A stretch of DNA of 53,041 nt from Sedimenticola sp. (GCA_026984055.1 JALSSX010000172.1:1-53041); one strand, 5' to 3'; positions 7,596 to 16,702 are shown, counted from the first letter of the stretch. Notes: generated by a model not told the origin, from the sequence alone. Program-made: numbers and translations.

Positions 7596-10500
7596 TTGAC
7601 CCTTGCGCCACGTCTCTTTGTCTTGCTGATCCTGATGAGTGTGTCATGGGCTGCTGGGTCCAAGAACACCGCGCCGATGGCCCGGCAGTCGGTTTCGAGC
7701 GTGTCGTCCGATGGCGTCGAGGCGCTTTCCGCTGCGTCGATCGCCGCCCGGCGGAAACGTGTCGAATCCGACGACACCCTGAGCGAGAGCCAGCGCAAGC
7801 AATTGTTGGCCGAGCTGGACGAGGCGACCGCGAAGCTGGCGCTGGCGGATGACACCGATGCCGAGATAGCCACGCTGAAGCGTTTGATTCACGGCGCGCC
7901 AGAGCAGATCAGGCGCCTGCGCGGTAAGGCTTCGCAAGTTGCTGGACTGAAGCCGGAAAGGATCGTGACCTGGGACGCCAGCCGCTTGGAAAACGCCTTG
8001 CGTGAACGTCAGGCCAGCCTCGACGAGGCGCGCGCTCAGTTGGCGCAACAGGAGAAAGCCCTGGCGGATTACGCAAATATCGCGAAGAATGGCGGCGCCG
8101 AGCTGGCGGATGCGCGTAAGCGCTTGGCGACGCTGCGCGCGGCCGCTCCAGTGACGGATGCCACGCTTGCCGTTTCCGTGGCGCGTCGGCTTCACCAGGC
8201 CCGGCAACGCCTGCTGGAGAAACGCATTGACTGGATGGCGCTGCGGCAGAACAATCTGGATCTGCTGACCGGTCTGGCGCAGGCGCGACGTGACCATCTT
8301 GCCGCGCGGATCAAGCGCATCGGTCGCGAGGTGGATCTGCTGCGCAAGCAGTTACAGGCGAGGCGGGAGAAGGCGGTGGAGGCGGCCCAGGCCGCGGCGA
8401 TCGAGGCCAGCAACGAAGCGCCACCGATATTGAAGCAGATTCAGGAACGGATCGCGGCATTGGTCGAAGAGCAAGGCAGGCTGCTGGACGAGGAGGCGGC
8501 CAGCGATCGCAAGGCCGAGACCGTCCGGCGTCTGCTCGATGAGCTGCGTGATGATCGCGAGCGTATCACCCATGCGTTGGGTATCGTTGGCGACAGCGAG
8601 GAGATTTCCGCGCTGTTGCTGAAGCACCGACGCCTGATTCCGTCACTGACTTGGCTGACACGGGATGTATTGGGCTATCAAACCGAGATCAACGACGCGG
8701 TGTTACGCCAGCTCACCCTGGATGAACAACTGCGCGATACCGCCGACGCCGATGCCTGGATCGCGCGGTTGCTGGCGAAGGTCCAGGTGGCCGATGAGAA
8801 GAGGCCTGCCCGGCTGCGTGAAAGCGCGCTGAAGACTTGGTCGGCTTATCGCAAGGCGATGTTGGATCTGACCAAGGCCTATAATCGCTATGTCGCCAAG
8901 CTGTCGACACTGGAGACCAACACGCGTCAGTTACTGGATGTCGCCAAGGGTTACCGTGAATTCATCGATGAGCAATTGCTCTGGATGCCGAGTACCGATC
9001 CGGTGCCACTTGCCCAAGCGAACGTCTTGCTCCAGGGTTTCGACTGGCTCATCGATCCGACCAACTTGACGCGTCTTCGCGAAGACGCGCGCCGCGTCTG
9101 GCGGAAACGTCCGCTTGCGGTGATCTCATGGATGCTGCTGGTGCTGATCCTGCTGTGGTCGTGGCGACGCGCGTGCCGCGCCCTAGAAACCAGCGAGGCG
9201 GCGACGCGTCGGGTGCGCACCGATAGCTTTACCGCGACGCTGTCCGTCCTGCTCGCCACTGTCGTGTTGATCCCGCCAGTGCCGCTATTGCCGCTTGGCG
9301 CGGGTCTGTTGCTTGCTTCGCTGCGCGCCGCCGATACCTTCAGCGTGACGGTTGCTGCCGGTCTGCAGGGCGCCGGTCATCTGCTGTTGTTTCTCGGCGC
9401 TTTGCATCAGGTCACGCGGGAGCACGGTCTGGCGCCAGTTCATCTGCGCTGGCGCGAGACCCTGTGCCGGAAGCTTGGCGGACAGGCCGTCTGGCTGATC
9501 CCGCTGGGCGCGCCGCTGATGTTCCTGATCTCGGCCAGCGCGGTGCAGGTGCCATCCAGCTTCATCCATCTGGCCAGCCCGGTGGAACTGGAGGAACCGG
9601 GCCTGCTCGCGCTCGGGCGGCTTTCGTTCGTGGTCTTGATGGTGCTGTTGTCGATCGCGGTCTATCGCATCTGGGGACGCAAGAGTCCGGTGTTTCAGGA
9701 GACCGATTCCGATAGCGTGGGTGGTCGCTGGGCCGCCTACCATTTCCTCTGGTTTCCGTTGGTGTTGCTGTTGCCGCTGGGACTGGCCGCCGCTGCGCTG
9801 GCGGGTTACTACTATACCGCGCTGTTCCTGACCAGCAAGATGGCCGAGACGTTGTGGTTCATCTTCGCCCTGGTTGTGCTGCGCGATCTGCTTTATCGCA
9901 GCCTGTATGTCACCCAGCGACGGTTACGCTTTCAGGAGATTCTGCAACGTCGCGAGGAGATGCTTGCGCAGCGTCGTGAGGCGGCCAAGACCGGATCGGT
10001 GATCCCGGACGATAACGAGGGGCTGCCGACCGATGACGATGCCATCGACTATGGCGAACTCAGCGAACAGGTACGCCAACTGGTGCGTACCGGCTATACT
10101 CTGGGGTTGCTCGCTGGTCTGTGGTGGTTGTGGAAGGCGGTGATCCCGGCATTTGGCTTTCTCGATGAGGTGACCCTGCCGATCACCACCACGCAACTGA
10201 TCGACGGCATCAGCAAGACGGTACCGCTGACGCTGGGCGACATGCTCGCTGGACTGCTGTTCGGGGGGTTGACCTTGTTCGCGGCGAAGAACACGCCGGG
10301 ACTGCTGGAGCTGACGCTGCTGCAGCGCCTGCCATTGACCCGCGCGACCCGCTATGCGATCACCACGCTGACGCAGTATGTGGTTGCGATCATCGGCGTG
10401 TTCATCACCTTTACCGCATTGGGCTTTCAATGGTCGAACGTGCAATGGCTGGTTGCCGCGTTGTCGGTCGGTCTCGGTTTTGGCTTGCAGGAGATTGTCG

Positions 10501-11048
10501 CGAACTTTGTCAGCGGTGTGATCCTGTTGTTCGAGCAGCCGATCCGCGTTGGCGACGTGGTTACGGTGAACGGCACCAGTGGTATCGTGTCGCGCATCCG
10601 CATCCGCGCCACCACGATCCAGAACTGGGATCGTCAGGAACTCGTCATCCCGAACAAGAGTTTCATCACCGGCGAGCTGGTCAACTGGTCATTGTCGGAT
10701 ACCATAAACCGCGTCATCATCAGCGTTGGTGTCGTCTACGGCAGCGATACCAATCTGGCGATGGCCTTGATGCACGAAGCCGCCGAGGAGCATTCCCGCG
10801 TATTGGACGATCCACCACCACGCGTCACCTTCGAGGCGTTCGACGACAACGCGTTGTCGTTGAGGTTGCGCGCCTATCTGGGTGAGTTGGAAGGTCGACT
10901 GACGGTCATTACCGAGCTGCATCAGGCCATCGACGAGAAGTTCACCGACGCCGGTCTGGAGATCTCCTTTCCGCAGCGTGATGTGCATCTGGATACCTCG
11001 CGGCCGCTGGAACTGGTATTGAGGCGTGATGCAAAGGCGACCGATTGA
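7596..11048 (+). CDS. mscK: Mechanosensitive channel of the MscS superfamily, MscK (KefA) type
   Basis: 1150-residue inner-membrane channel that opens on hypo-osmotic stretch. Residues 1-20 form a signal peptide (MTLAPRLFVLLILMSVSWAA). Residues about 25-480 are a long periplasmic, coiled-coil-rich MscK-type domain. Several membrane segments start near residue 505. The C-terminal MscS core, about 900-1140, includes the pore helix VAALSVGLGFGLQEIVANF and the beta domain (FEQPIRVGDVVTVNGTSGIV, VIPNKSFITGELVNWSLSD). The start is TTG 7596, chosen for the complete signal peptide and GATGAGG upstream with about 8 nt spacing. Repeat B1 precedes it. MscK-like rather than short MscS because of the N-terminal extension; ion selectivity and regulation cannot be read from sequence. 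Confidence 0.92.
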   Translation: MTLAPRLFVLLILMSVSWAAGSKNTAPMARQSVSSVSSDGVEALSAASIAARRKRVESDDTLSESQRKQLLAELDEATAKLALADDTDAEIATLKRLIHGAPEQIRRLRGKASQVAGLKPERIVTWDASRLENALRERQASLDEARAQLAQQEKALADYANIAKNGGAELADARKRLATLRAAAPVTDATLAVSVARRLHQARQRLLEKRIDWMALRQNNLDLLTGLAQARRDHLAARIKRIGREVDLLRKQLQARREKAVEAAQAAAIEASNEAPPILKQIQERIAALVEEQGRLLDEEAASDRKAETVRRLLDELRDDRERITHALGIVGDSEEISALLLKHRRLIPSLTWLTRDVLGYQTEINDAVLRQLTLDEQLRDTADADAWIARLLAKVQVADEKRPARLRESALKTWSAYRKAMLDLTKAYNRYVAKLSTLETNTRQLLDVAKGYREFIDEQLLWMPSTDPVPLAQANVLLQGFDWLIDPTNLTRLREDARRVWRKRPLAVISWMLLVLILLWSWRRACRALETSEAATRRVRTDSFTATLSVLLATVVLIPPVPLLPLGAGLLLASLRAADTFSVTVAAGLQGAGHLLLFLGALHQVTREHGLAPVHLRWRETLCRKLGGQAVWLIPLGAPLMFLISASAVQVPSSFIHLASPVELEEPGLLALGRLSFVVLMVLLSIAVYRIWGRKSPVFQETDSDSVGGRWAAYHFLWFPLVLLLPLGLAAAALAGYYYTALFLTSKMAETLWFIFALVVLRDLLYRSLYVTQRRLRFQEILQRREEMLAQRREAAKTGSVIPDDNEGLPTDDDAIDYGELSEQVRQLVRTGYTLGLLAGLWWLWKAVIPAFGFLDEVTLPITTTQLIDGISKTVPLTLGDMLAGLLFGGLTLFAAKNTPGLLELTLLQRLPLTRATRYAITTLTQYVVAIIGVFITFTALGFQWSNVQWLVAALSVGLGFGLQEIVANFVSGVILLFEQPIRVGDVVTVNGTSGIVSRIRIRATTIQNWDRQELVIPNKSFITGELVNWSLSDTINRVIISVGVVYGSDTNLAMALMHEAAEEHSRVLDDPPPRVTFEAFDDNALSLRLRAYLGELEGRLTVITELHQAIDEKFTDAGLEISFPQRDVHLDTSRPLELVLRRDAKATD

Positions 11049-11257
11049 CGCTTTCGGCGTGTATCAGCGCTTGCGCGGATGACGACTTTTGGGTGTTTGG
11101 CATATCTCTTCCAGCGACAGCCAGATGCGGATCTTCTCGGCAGCCGGACCAAGCAGCCTTGCTTTCTTCATCTGGTAGTCGGACAGATGTCGGGTCGTGT
11201 TGCCCTCGAAGCCTCTTCGGTAGCCTCCCCAAGGGGCTTTTCCGCTACCCATGCGGG

Positions 11258-11398
11258 TCACCGCGATCACGATAAGTGATGGAAAATGTGAGCAAAGAGG
11301 CAATCGCATTTTCTCTTTGCACGGAACCGGAAAATGTAATTTCCCGGTTCCTTCATTTTCAATGACCTGTTGAGGTATTCCTCAACCGGGATGCCCTG
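11258..11398. repeat. Head-to-head B/A chimeric hairpin repeat
   Basis: Starts as inverted family B (CGATCACGATAAGTGAT, then GAGCAAAGAGG..TCGCATTTTCTCTTTGC) and switches at about 11321 to forward family A (GGAACCGGAAAATGTAATTTCCCGG...CATTTTCAATGACC). It ends in a new hairpin GTTGAGG-TATT-CCTCAAC. It fills the gap between the convergent mscK and permease genes and may serve as a bidirectional transcription end. The 11049-11257 part of this gap contains no supported gene. Confidence 0.75.
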
Positions 11399-11461
11399 TC
11401 GTGACCGCGTCAGCGATATGTCATATCCTTCGTTTGAAACGTCTGTCTGAAAGGGGTCCGG

Positions 11462-12505
11462 CTATCCGAGCAGTTTCCCGCGTAGCGGTCGAATGGCCAG
11501 AAACGCCAGCAGCAGTCCGCTGAGCACCGCCAGCCATCGTGGCACGCTATCCGCGCTGTCGCCCAACTGGGCGAGGATATCGATCCGCCAGGCATCCGCC
11601 AGCAGATCGACACCGATACCAAGCGCCAAGCTGGCGATTGCGATGCCGGCCAGGTAGGCGAGCGTGCTGGTCATGCCCATCTCGCGCCGAATCACCATGA
11701 TGGTGGCGATGTTCGTGGCCGGGCCGGCGAGGAGGAAGACCAGCACGGTGCCCGGCGAGATACCCGCCAGTAGCAGCCCGGCGGCGATCGGTGTCGAAGC
11801 CGTGGCGCAGACATACATCGGTACGCCAACCAGCAGCATCAATAGTTTCGCGCCGAGGCCGCTGCCCCATTCGGCCATGGCCAGCGGCGGTACCAGGGTT
11901 GCGACCAGCGCGGCGAGCAGCAGCCCGATCGAAAGCCACAGCGTCAGGTCATCGAGTATTGTGCTGAAGGCGTGGCGCAGGCCATGCAAGGTCTTGTCGA
12001 TGGGACCCTGGCCATGCGTTTGTGGTTCGTCACTGGCGCAACTGCCTTTCGAGCAGCAAGTGGGTGCCGGCTCGGTTGTTTCGCGTGCGCGGGAGACCTG
12101 GCTATCGCGGATGGTCAGGCTCAGCAGGCCGGTGAACACCGCGCTGAGGATCGCCGCGACGGGCCGGACAACGGCCAGAAAAGGGCCGAGCAGGGCATAG
12201 GAGATAGCGATCGAATCCGGACCCGTTTCCGGCGTTGCGATCAAAAAGGACAAAGTGGCCTCGCGCGAGGCGCCGGCGCGACGTAAGCCGATCGCGGCTG
12301 GCAACACGCCGCAAGAACACAGCGGCAGGGGCGCGCCGAGCAGCGCTGCCTTCACGGTCGGCCAGATTCCCCTGCCGCCGAGCCAGCGGCCGAGCCGTTC
12401 GTCTGGTACCCAGGCCTCGATCAATCCGGCGGCGAGCAGGCCGAGAACCAGCCACGGCGCGGCTTCGAGATAGAGTTCGAGCAAGTGGCTCACGAAGGTG
12501 TTCAT
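11462..12505 (-). CDS. Putative metal-efflux permease (DUF318/ArsP-like, SO_0444 type)
   Basis: 347-residue integral membrane protein with about eight to ten hydrophobic segments. The conserved first half contains APLPLCSCGVLPAAIGLRRAGAS with a Cys-Ser-Cys pair in a membrane helix. The second half has VGVPMYVCATASTPIAAGLLLAGISPGT. These are hallmarks of the permease family DUF318, which includes ArsP and the SO_0444-type Cu/Zn exporters. A cytoplasmic loop near residues 150-170 carries TCCSKGSC, a possible metal-binding cluster. The start at 12505 (MNTFVSHLLELYLEAAPW) agrees with family N-termini. Substrate (Cu, Zn or arsenicals) is inference; no metal-responsive regulator is adjacent. It is divergent from the ECF sigma gene, 146 bp away. 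Confidence 0.8.
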   Translation of the reverse strand: MNTFVSHLLELYLEAAPWLVLGLLAAGLIEAWVPDERLGRWLGGRGIWPTVKAALLGAPLPLCSCGVLPAAIGLRRAGASREATLSFLIATPETGPDSIAISYALLGPFLAVVRPVAAILSAVFTGLLSLTIRDSQVSRARETTEPAPTCCSKGSCASDEPQTHGQGPIDKTLHGLRHAFSTILDDLTLWLSIGLLLAALVATLVPPLAMAEWGSGLGAKLLMLLVGVPMYVCATASTPIAAGLLLAGISPGTVLVFLLAGPATNIATIMVIRREMGMTSTLAYLAGIAIASLALGIGVDLLADAWRIDILAQLGDSADSVPRWLAVLSGLLLAFLAIRPLRGKLLG

Positions 12506-12651
12506 TAGCCGATTATACCGCTTACCTCGATAAATGAACCCGGGCGCGTGGAACGTTTTTGCTCGGCGATGGAATAAATCCGGCCGAGGCACGCACTTAC
12601 CTGTATATGAAACTCGTTGCCTCCTTGTCCCGGCATTTGGCGAGGCGCCAG

Positions 12652-13158
12652 ATGGCCAAGCGTTTCAATGCCTGTATCGATCAGCATCATGCGGCGTTGT
12701 TCAAGCACGCCTTGTGGCTGCTCGGCAGCCGGCAGGATGCCGAGGATGTGGTGCAAGAGACCTATTGCCAGGCTTGGCGTTCCTTCTCGACCCTGAAGGA
12801 GGATGACAGCGCGCTCGCTTGGTTGCTGACGATCCTGCGTCGTTCCACTGCCCGTGAGTATCGCGGTCGCGCGCGGAACAATGACCTTCGTGAGGCGCTC
12901 ACCGCTGGGCTGAATGAACAGGCCAGCGGCATTGCGCGTCAGGATATGCTCGATGTGTTCCACGCGCTTGACAGCTTGAATCCGGCGCAGCGCGAAACCT
13001 TGCTGCTGTTTGCGCTGCATGGCTTCAGCTATCGCGAGATCAGCGCGCGCTTGGAAGTGCCGGTCGGCACCGTGATGAGCCGAATCGCGCGGGCGCGCAT
13101 GGCTTTGCGTAAACAACTGCGGGTGGACGATGGCAATGTTATCCCATTGGAAAGGTGA
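12652..13158 (+). CDS. ECF-family RNA polymerase sigma factor
   Basis: 168-residue sigma-70-family regulator with only regions 2 and 4. Region 2 (FKHALWLLGSRQDAEDVVQETYCQAWRSF) carries the core-binding and -10 recognition helices. Region 4 (LLLFALHGFSYREISARLEVPVGTVMSRIARAR) is the -35 binding helix-turn-helix. The start at ATG 12652 has GAGG 6 nt upstream and gives normal ECF length. Longer starts at 12607 or TTG 12559 lack a ribosome site. It is followed with a GTGA overlap by a single-pass membrane protein, the usual sigma/anti-sigma arrangement, and then by a cytochrome c gene that could be a target. Which ECF group it belongs to is not clear from reading. Confidence 0.9.
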   Translation: MAKRFNACIDQHHAALFKHALWLLGSRQDAEDVVQETYCQAWRSFSTLKEDDSALAWLLTILRRSTAREYRGRARNNDLREALTAGLNEQASGIARQDMLDVFHALDSLNPAQRETLLLFALHGFSYREISARLEVPVGTVMSRIARARMALRKQLRVDDGNVIPLER

Positions 13159-13811
13159 TCATGATGGCGGATAAGCATCTGCAAGATTTGCTGAACGCGC
13201 CGCGAACGGATGCCGCGCTGGCGCAACGTATCCGTGACAACTGGCGGCGTCAGCAACGTATTGCGGCGCGGGAGGGAAGCGCGCGCTTTTGGCTGTCTGG
13301 CGCGGCTGTCGCGGCGATGACTCTGCTCGGGGTGTTGATGCTTTGGCCGTGGATGCATCCACGGCCGCCGCTTCTGGTGATCAGCGCCCGGGTCGATATC
13401 GATAAGGATGCCGATCTGAACAACGGCCTGACCACGCCGATGCGCGACTGGTTGCGCGTCCACCAGATCGGCCTGCCGCCGACCGCAGATCGCGTCGAAA
13501 TGGCCAAATACTGCAACCTCTCCGGTTATCTGAATGCCCATCTGCGCATCGCCGGCGCGCGCCAGGGGCATGCGCATGTGTTCGTTTATCCCGGTAGCCT
13601 GCCATTCGGTAATGCTCATGCCGGACGTGTCCAGGGGATGCGCTGGGAGGCTTGGCGCATGGGCAATGCGATGAGCGTGCTGGTGCTGTATGACAAAAAG
13701 ATGCGTCGGAAAGGCGTCGAACGTATTCTACAAGCCATGTTTCCGCCGTTGGCGAACCAGGCTTTGCGACAAGCGGGCCGCGCTATGCCCGAACATGCCG
13801 CCGTCTGCTGA
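13155..13811 (+). CDS. Probable membrane anti-sigma factor (DUF3379-like)
   Basis: Protein of 215-218 residues with a short cytoplasmic N-terminus (HLQDLLNAPRTDAALAQRIRDNWRRQQ), one transmembrane helix at about residues 46-66 (FWLSGAAVAAMTLLGVLMLWPW) and a periplasmic domain of about 150 residues. Topology, position behind an ECF sigma gene and the 4-nt overlap make it a likely anti-sigma factor; resemblance to DUF3379 is by pattern only. The periplasmic part has conserved-looking stretches YCNLSGYLNAHLRIAGARQGHAHVFVYP and a Cys that could sense a ligand or redox state. Start may be GTG 13155, ATG 13161 or ATG 13164; GGAAAGG suits the ATGs best. No zinc-binding HxxxCxxC motif is present, so it is not a ZAS-type anti-sigma. 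Confidence 0.7.
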   Translation: MIMMADKHLQDLLNAPRTDAALAQRIRDNWRRQQRIAAREGSARFWLSGAAVAAMTLLGVLMLWPWMHPRPPLLVISARVDIDKDADLNNGLTTPMRDWLRVHQIGLPPTADRVEMAKYCNLSGYLNAHLRIAGARQGHAHVFVYPGSLPFGNAHAGRVQGMRWEAWRMGNAMSVLVLYDKKMRRKGVERILQAMFPPLANQALRQAGRAMPEHAAVC

Positions 13812-13850
13812 CAGCGGCGACTACCCAAGGCCACCAATCAGGATAACCCC

Positions 13851-15098
13851 ATGAGAAAATCCCTGTCGAGCAGTACCTTGCTCCTACTGTTGAGTGTCTC
13901 TCCCGGCTTTGCGGCTGTCAGTGGCGATATCGCTGCGGGCAAGGTGAAAGCGCCGATGTGCGCCGGCTGTCACGGTGCGAAAGGCATCGGTGTCAGCGCC
14001 GAATTCCCGAACCTGGCCGGGCAGAAAGCCGGCTACCTGAGCAAGCAACTGCGCGCCTTTCGTGATGGCTCGCGCGTCGAACCCACCATGAAGGCGATGG
14101 CCTCCACGCTGAGCGACGCGGATATCGCCAACCTGGCGGCATATTTCTCGTCATTGGAACGCTCGCCCATGGCGGTGGCCGGGACCGCGCCCGCGGTGAC
14201 CGGTCAGCCAACCGCAAAGGAGTTTCCGCAGACTACCTTCATCACGATGAAGAAAAGCGGCACGGTCGAGACCTTTCCCGACGAAATCGTCTGGCCGGGC
14301 GGGGCGAACATGTTGTACGACGCGGTAACACCGGATGGAAGCAGACTGCTCGCCACCAGCCCGTCGAGTAATACGGTAACTGTGTTCGATACGGCGAGTG
14401 GCGGACAGCTTGCGGTGATTCCGGTCGGCAAGGCGCCGAAGGGAGTCAAGGTGACACCGGACGGGCGCTTCGCCTGGGTCAGCAACCAAGGCTCGGGCGA
14501 CCTCAGCGTCATCGATCTCGTCAGCTTGAAAGTGATCGATACCATCAGGGTCGAGGCGGGTCCGCACAACGCCCGTTTTACGCGTGATGGCAAGCTGGCC
14601 TATGTCACCCTGCAGGGAGGCGCCGGCTTGGCGGTGGTCGATACCGCGACACGCAAGATGATCCGCGTGATCCCGATACCGGGCATTACCGGGCCGCACA
14701 ATCTGGATCTATCCCAAGATGAGAAAACCGCTTTCGTACGGGATTTCGTTCATCATGTCGCGGTGCTTGACATCGCCTCGGGCAAAGTGCGCAAGGTCAT
14801 CACCGTCGGTAACGGTCATGGTGGTATCGACGTGTTTCCTGACGGTCGTTATGCGGTGACCGCCGCGATTGGCGACGATGTCGTCACGGTGATCGATACG
14901 CAAACCCTGGAGACACGCGATATCAAGGTCGGTAACGGGCCGCATGGCGTGCGCGCCAGTCGTGACGGTCGTTGGATCTATGTCACCTTGACCAAGGATA
15001 ATCAGGTTGTCGTCATCGATGCGGACACGCTGCAAGTGGTGAAACGCATCGAGGTTGGCAAGTTTCCGTTCTGGGTCGCTCTACCGGGTAACCCCTGA
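13851..15098 (+). CDS. Periplasmic cytochrome c fused to a YVTN beta-propeller
   Basis: 415-residue exported protein. Residues 1-22 are a signal peptide. Residues about 25-105 are a class I cytochrome c domain with heme motif C37-A-G-C40-H41 and a distal Met80 or Met83 in EPTMKAMASTLSDADIANLA, as in c4/c553-type domains. Residues about 140-415 form a beta-propeller of YVTN/NirF-like blades, seen as repeats of the type TPDGRFAWVSNQGSGDLSVID and HGVRASRDGRWIYVTL. It lacks recognised heme d1 ligands, so calling it a nitrite reductase would be unsupported. It follows the sigma/anti-sigma pair by 39 bp on the same strand and may belong to the same transcript. Likely an electron-transfer or substrate-binding redox protein. 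Confidence 0.82.
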   Translation: MRKSLSSSTLLLLLSVSPGFAAVSGDIAAGKVKAPMCAGCHGAKGIGVSAEFPNLAGQKAGYLSKQLRAFRDGSRVEPTMKAMASTLSDADIANLAAYFSSLERSPMAVAGTAPAVTGQPTAKEFPQTTFITMKKSGTVETFPDEIVWPGGANMLYDAVTPDGSRLLATSPSSNTVTVFDTASGGQLAVIPVGKAPKGVKVTPDGRFAWVSNQGSGDLSVIDLVSLKVIDTIRVEAGPHNARFTRDGKLAYVTLQGGAGLAVVDTATRKMIRVIPIPGITGPHNLDLSQDEKTAFVRDFVHHVAVLDIASGKVRKVITVGNGHGGIDVFPDGRYAVTAAIGDDVVTVIDTQTLETRDIKVGNGPHGVRASRDGRWIYVTLTKDNQVVVIDADTLQVVKRIEVGKFPFWVALPGNP

Positions 15099-15102
15099 CA
15101 GA

Positions 15103-15136
15103 TGGACGGAACCGGGCGGATTTCCCGGATTCCGCT
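15103..15136 (+). terminator. Possible terminator hairpin after the cytochrome gene (solo A-type stem)
   Basis: GGAACCGGG and CCCGGATTCC bracket a short CGGATTT loop (one bulged base), directly after the cytochrome stop. The stem matches the second hairpin of repeat family A, so this may be a repeat fragment acting as a terminator. The following T-tract (CTCTTTC) is weak. Confidence 0.45.
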
Positions 15137-15216
15137 CTTTCACCAAACGAGTGGTTGATTCCACCTCCTTACTGGGGCATGCTGCGTGGCTACACAGCAC
15201 GCCGCTGTGATGAAGG

Positions 15217-15297
15217 TTGCTGGAGGCAAGGCACTGGAAATGCTCCCGGCATTTCCCACGGACGAATCACAGGCAACCGACTGGCGACTTCACGCTA
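15217..15297 (-). repeat. Family C repeat, inverted and internally deleted (C5)
   Basis: GGAAATGC-TCCCG-GCATTTCC forms a hairpin that matches the ATTTCC hairpin of copy C2 in inverted orientation. GAATCACAGGCAACCGA followed by CTTCACGC matches the reverse complement of the C2 left end. The middle of the element is missing. Confidence 0.6.
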
Positions 15298-15303
15298 ACA
15301 GTT

Positions 15304-15324
15304 GTTGAAAACGTTGTTTTCAAC
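15304..15324 (+). repeat. Perfect hairpin just upstream of the DUF2058 gene
   Basis: GTTGAAAAC-GTT-GTTTTCAAC, a 9-bp perfect stem, lies about 20-30 nt before the possible start codons of the DUF2058 gene. With its left flank it reads CTAACAGTTGTTGAAAACG, close to the terminal sequence of repeat family A. It may be a solo end of that repeat and could affect translation of the downstream gene. Confidence 0.55.
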
Positions 15325-15353
15325 ATCCCGCAAACGGTGACGAGGTGCCGCTT

Positions 15354-15896
15354 TTGGGCAATTCACTACAAGAGCAACTATTGAAGGCTGGCCTGATCGA
15401 TAAAGAAAAGGCGAACAAGGCCAAGCGACAGCAGGCAAAGAAATCACGTCGGCAGCGCAACCAGAAGGCCGGCGTGATCTCGGCCGAGGAGCGGCAGCGC
15501 AAGCAGGCACTGGCGGAGAAGGCCGCGCGCGATCGCGAACTGAATCAGAAACGGAACGAAGCGCGCCGGCAACGCGAGATCGCGACGCAGATCAGGCAAC
15601 TGGTGCTTGACAATCGTCACCCTCGTGGAAACGGCGAAGACGACATTGCCTTCCATTTCGAGTATCGCGGCAAGGTCAAGCGACTCTATGTATCCGGCCA
15701 CACCCACGAGATGATCACCAGGGGCAAACTGGTGATCGTCAACCATAACGGAATTTTCGAGCTGGTGCCTGCGGATATCGCCGAGAAGGTCCGGCGGCGC
15801 AATCCTGGCATCGTCGTCGATCCGCCGAAAGAACAGACTCCGGATGAAAACGATCCCTATGCCGATTACCAAGTACCGGATGACCTGATGTGGTGA
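15354..15896 (+). CDS. yaiL: DUF2058 family protein (YaiL-like)
   Basis: Protein of about 180 residues. The N-terminal half is a highly charged helix rich in Lys, Arg, Gln and Ala (KANKAKRQQAKKSRRQRNQK), likely nucleic-acid binding. The C-terminal half contains the conserved core DIAFHFEYRGKVKRLYVSGHTHEMITRGKLVIV and ends NDPYADYQVPDDLMW, typical of DUF2058. Some annotations call the family nucleoprotein/polynucleotide-associated; the function is unknown. I favour TTG 15354 (MGNSLQEQLLKAG, as in relatives) because GAGG lies 8 nt upstream; GTG 15345 is the longer alternative. A perfect hairpin sits in the leader. Transcribed alone, convergent with the rnf cluster. Confidence 0.85.
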   Translation: MGNSLQEQLLKAGLIDKEKANKAKRQQAKKSRRQRNQKAGVISAEERQRKQALAEKAARDRELNQKRNEARRQREIATQIRQLVLDNRHPRGNGEDDIAFHFEYRGKVKRLYVSGHTHEMITRGKLVIVNHNGIFELVPADIAEKVRRRNPGIVVDPPKEQTPDENDPYADYQVPDDLMW

Positions 15897-16003
15897 TGGC
15901 GAGATGGGGGCGATATATCGCCATGGCCAGCCAACTTCTGGGTCTCGACTGGCACATACTCTCGGCAAGCGGTGCTGTTATCGCGTGATATCCCAAGGAG
16001 ACT

Positions 16004-16702
16004 TCACCCGTTCGCGTTCGCTTCGCGTACTGGCATCGCTACCTTGACGGTACGCGCGCTGGCGGCGCGACGCCTGTCGATGACGTTTTTGATGGCGATC
16101 AGCATGCCCAGCCCGATGAAGGCGCCGGGTGGCAGTACCGCCAGTAATAGGCCGGGGTAGTCCTCGTTGACATGGATGGTCAGGCCGCGCGCGCCTTCAC
16201 CGAACATCAGGTGCGCTTGAGCGAACAGGGTACCTTGACCGATGAGTTCTCGAAGCAGGCCGAGGGTGAAGAGCACGGATGTGAAGCCGAGTCCGATGAA
16301 CAGCCCGTCCAACGCGGAAGGCAGCACGGGATTGCGCGAGGCGAAGGCTTCGGCGCGACCGATGATGGTGCAGTTGGTCACGATCAGCGGGATGAAGATG
16401 CCGAGTACCTTGTACAGCTCGTGGAACCAGGCGTGGAGGCCGAGTTGCACGGCGGTGACGAAGGAGGCGATCAGCAGCACGAAGACGGGTAGGCGGATCT
16501 CCGGTGGCACCCAGTGACGGATGGTCGATACCGTGGTGTTCGACAGCAGTAGCACGACGGTGGTTGCCAGGCCAAGACCAAGGCCGTTGATGGCGGTGTT
16601 CGATGTTGCTAGCAGCGGGCACAAGCCGAGCAGCGCGACCAGCGCCTGGTTGTTGTTCCACAGGCCATCGCGGATGATCTTGCCATAGTTGGATTCAGTC
16701 AT
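16004..16702 (-). CDS. rnfE: Rnf electron transport complex subunit RnfE (RsxE)
   Basis: 232-residue integral membrane subunit, paralogous to RnfA, with about six helices. RnfA and RnfE form the membrane core that passes electrons across the Na+- or H+-coupled ferredoxin:NAD+ oxidoreductase. Family motifs are [23 protein letters not shown] and [19 protein letters not shown], each holding the conserved cysteine (CP and NC) that binds the shared intramembrane [2Fe-2S] cluster. It overlaps rnfG by 8 nt. Last gene of metG-rnfABCDGE. The usual downstream nth gene is not here; DUF2058 is convergent instead. Confidence 0.95.
   Translation of the reverse strand: MTESNYGKIIRDGLWNNNQALVALLGLCPLLATSNTAINGLGLGLATTVVLLLSNTTVSTIRHWVPPEIRLPVFVLLIASFVTAVQLGLHAWFHELYKVLGIFIPLIVTNCTIIGRAEAFASRNPVLPSALDGLFIGLGFTSVLFTLGLLRELIGQGTLFAQAHLMFGEGARGLTIHVNEDYPGLLLAVLPPGAFIGLGMLIAIKNVIDRRRAASARTVKVAMPVREANANG

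Noticed and set aside
13851-15098. Cytochrome cd1 nitrite reductase or NirN
   Set aside because: The heme c domain and propeller are present but the protein is shorter and I see no heme d1 ligand motifs.
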